This document shows positions 15,750-17,265 of a stretch of 17,265 nucleotides of DNA, piece after piece; positions within the stretch are counted from its first letter, which is position 1, and each line of letters begins with the position of its first letter. The stretch lies in contig CBDCGI010000011.1 in assembly GCA_965216725.1 (NCBI GenBank), positions 1 to 17,265 on the forward strand, read 5' to 3'. This DNA comes from JACZUI01 sp965216725 (lineage in GTDB: Bacteria; Actinomycetota; Acidimicrobiia; Spongiisociales; ZC4RG35). A program made the position numbers and the translations under genes. The notes beneath the pieces are model-generated. The model did not search any database. It saw nothing but the letters and a program-made list of their open reading frames with translations, and was not told where the DNA came from.

Positions 15750-16064
15750 ATGAGCAAGCGTTTGACACAACTACAAGAAACGGGGCGATGTACCACCGAA
15801 GGCGCTCACGACCTCTTCTTCTCGGAACGGCCTGACGAACTGGCACAGGCACAGCGAATTTGCGGCCGGTGTCCGGTGCGGGTCAATTGTTTGGAGCTGG
15901 CGCTCGAGCAGCGGTTGGAGTGGGGCGTTTGGGGTGGCGTCATCTTCTGGGATGGTCAGCCCTTCCATCGGCGTCGGGGGCGGGGTCGGCCGAGTGAGGC
16001 CGATAGGGGACTCCCGGTCGAGGCCGAAGTTGGAGAGCTCTGGGATCTGGTCAGATCCGCTTAG
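15750..16064 (+). CDS. whiB7: WhiB7-like iron-sulfur transcription regulator
   Basis: 104 residues from ATG 15750, with AGGAAAG eight bases upstream. Four cysteines (14, 38, 41, 47) in CGRCPVRVNC context bind a [4Fe-4S] cluster. The GVWGG turn at 59-63 and the AT-hook RGRGRP at 76-81 identify the WhiB7 branch. WhiB7 binds region 4 of the principal sigma factor and switches on ribosome-protection, efflux and other antibiotic-resistance genes. It is shorter between turn and AT-hook than mycobacterial WhiB7, and has an acidic tail after the AT-hook. The leader suggests control by translation-inhibiting antibiotics. Stop overlaps the convergent sigma gene by four bases. Confidence 0.85.
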   Translation: MSKRLTQLQETGRCTTEGAHDLFFSERPDELAQAQRICGRCPVRVNCLELALEQRLEWGVWGGVIFWDGQPFHRRRGRGRPSEADRGLPVEAEVGELWDLVRSA

Positions 16065-16993
16065 GAGACGGCCAGCTCCCGGAGCCCACCTGGCGTCGAG
16101 GGGTGGCGCATTTTGGCGAGGGCCTTGGCTTCGATCTGGCGAATGCGCTCTCTCGTCACGTTGAAGTGTCGACCGACCTCGTCGAGGGTTGATGGTTCGC
16201 CGCCCCCCAAGCCGTAACGCATCTCGATGACGGTCCGTTCGCGGTCGGTCAGGCGCTCGAGCACAAACTGAAGATTCTCGATGTTGAGTTTGGAGGCGAT
16301 CAGCTCGAATGGGGCGGCGGCGTCGAGGTCTTCGATGAAGTCGCCCAAGGTTGCATTGTCTTCGCCCACTGGCTCGAAGATCGAGACGGGCTCGGGTGCA
16401 ACCTTGCGAGCTTCCCTGATCTTCTGGACGGTGAGACCACTCTCGTCGGCCAACTCCTCGTCGGATGGCTTCCTACCCAGCTTCTTGGTGAGGTTGCCCT
16501 CGGCGGTCTGCATCTGGGTGATGGTGTCCATCATGTGCACCGGGACTCGAATGGTGCGGCTCTTGTCGGCGATGGCTCTGGTGATGGCCTGACGAATCCA
16601 CCACGTGGCATAGGTGGAGAACTTGAAGCCCTTGCGGTATTCGAACTTTTCGACGGCGCGAATGAGACCGAGGTTTCCTTCCTGAACCAGATCCAGGAAG
16701 GGGAGACGGGCGTGCCCGTAACGTTTGGCGATGGAAACCACGAGCCGGAGATTGGATCGGATGAAGATCTGGCGAGCCTCTTCACCGGCCCTGACCAATT
16801 GCCGCAGCTTGCGACGTTTAGTTGGATCTTTCTCCGTCTCGAGGGCGAGCTCGGCTTTGCGGCCGTTTTCGATGTCCTTGGCGAGACGAACCTCGTCTTC
16901 GGCTGTCAATAGGTTGTATGTGCCGATGCCGTCGAGATATTGACGGATCGCCTCATCACTGATTTCTCGTTCGATAGCTCTGCCTCTACCCAT
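16061..16993 (-). CDS. RNA polymerase sigma-70 factor, group 1/2 (HrdB/SigB-like)
   Basis: About 310 residues from ATG 16993 (MGRGRAIEREISDEAIRQYL); the frame could be extended to 17080 but those residues look unrelated to the family. Region 1.2 (AIRQYLDGIGTYNLLTAEDE), region 2 with LRLVVSIAKRYGHARLPFLD, LVQEGNLGLIRAVEKFEYRK and FSTYATWWIRQAITRAI, region 3 (MDTITQMQTAEGNLTKKLGR) and region 4 (LTDRERTVIEMRYGLGGGEP, VTRERIRQIEAKALAKMRHP) are all present. It lacks a long region 1.1. It may be the principal factor of the lineage or a second HrdB-like paralogue; the window cannot decide. WhiB7 proteins contact region 4 of such factors, and the whiB7-like gene is its convergent neighbour. Confidence 0.88.
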   Translation of the reverse strand: MGRGRAIEREISDEAIRQYLDGIGTYNLLTAEDEVRLAKDIENGRKAELALETEKDPTKRRKLRQLVRAGEEARQIFIRSNLRLVVSIAKRYGHARLPFLDLVQEGNLGLIRAVEKFEYRKGFKFSTYATWWIRQAITRAIADKSRTIRVPVHMMDTITQMQTAEGNLTKKLGRKPSDEELADESGLTVQKIREARKVAPEPVSIFEPVGEDNATLGDFIEDLDAAAPFELIASKLNIENLQFVLERLTDRERTVIEMRYGLGGGEPSTLDEVGRHFNVTRERIRQIEAKALAKMRHPSTPGGLRELAVS

Positions 16994-17265
16994 GTGCCGG
17001 CCCTTTTCGCCGTCGGCCAGCGTAGGAACACGCCGGGCCACTCTCTGGCATTTGTCAATATCTCTATCGTTTTTTTCCACAGGAATCTGAATAGGTAAGA
17101 AGACCCAATTCGACAGAAGGTGTCCGGGAGTTGGCGAGGGTGATCATGGCCGTGCTCGGAGGCTGGGCGTGGCACGATCACTATTGGAAGTTGGGAGCGA
17201 GGCTTGGTGCATCGCCAGCCTGACCGCGGGCGGAGTGGGCCGAGCCAAGAGGGTCCCCGTAGAAT
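16994..17265. other. Upstream region of the sigma gene, no gene recognised
   Basis: On the minus strand a TTGACA (17058-17053) could be a -35 element for the sigma gene, but no convincing -10 follows. The rest shows no reading frame, RNA gene or repeat that I can support. Confidence 0.35.

Noticed and set aside
17100..17265. Possible tRNA or small stable RNA at the right edge
   Set aside because: No cloverleaf, RNase P, SRP or tmRNA signature could be found.
1..17265. CRISPR array or integron attC sites
   Set aside because: No regularly spaced direct repeats; the palindrome at 5106/6382 lacks the attC core sequences.

Overview
The window looks like chromosomal DNA from a G+C-rich actinobacterium. 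The evidence is a WhiB7-type iron-sulfur regulator, an HrdB-like sigma-70 factor, a PspC-type envelope-stress histidine kinase/LuxR regulator pair, an alpha/beta hydrolase fused to a class III cyclase (a LipJ-like layout), and a DUF1684 protein. Protein style suggests Acidimicrobiia or a relative, but that is inference only.

Region 1 (1-5009) is a defence island on the + strand. It holds the 3' end of a type I restriction subunit (hsdR), then a Gabija pair: an OLD-family ATPase/TOPRIM nuclease (gajA) overlapping a UvrD-like helicase (gajB). Two tightly packed genes of unknown function follow, the second with an abortive-infection/HEPN-like C-terminus. As written, almost every gene here is broken by single-base frameshifts. 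Nearly all are +1 expansions of short runs (GG to GGG, AA to AAA and so on), and skipping one base each time restores continuous proteins with intact motifs. This looks more like consensus error than decay, but real slippage mutation cannot be excluded.

Region 2 (5106-6396) is an IS481-type insertion sequence of 1,225 bp (5139-6363). It has 12-bp perfect terminal inverted repeats and a perfect 15-bp target duplication, and it sits in the loop of an older 15-bp imperfect palindrome. Its transposase shows the same frameshift pattern.

Region 3 (6469-8277) carries a pirin-family protein and a TauE/SafE permease.

Region 4 (8256-12064) is a cell-envelope stress locus. A PspC/LiaF-like membrane protein and a small membrane protein are divergent from a PspC-containing histidine kinase and its NarL-type regulator. 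Two adjacent perfect palindromes lie between the divergent genes. A second LiaF-like protein is convergent with the regulator. The layout matches the EsrISR system of Corynebacterium glutamicum.

Region 5 (12127-15465) has a DUF547 protein convergent with a minus-strand operon: hydrolase-cyclase fusion, then DUF1684 protein, then a multi-pass membrane protein.

Region 6 (15497-17265) has a whiB7-like gene with a long leader containing a 37-codon upstream ORF, an intrinsic terminator and a competing pairing. This is a complete-looking ribosome-sensing attenuator. The gene meets a sigma-70 family gene tail to tail with a 4-bp overlap. Coding is very compact from 6.5 kb onward, with several overlapping or abutting convergent gene ends.
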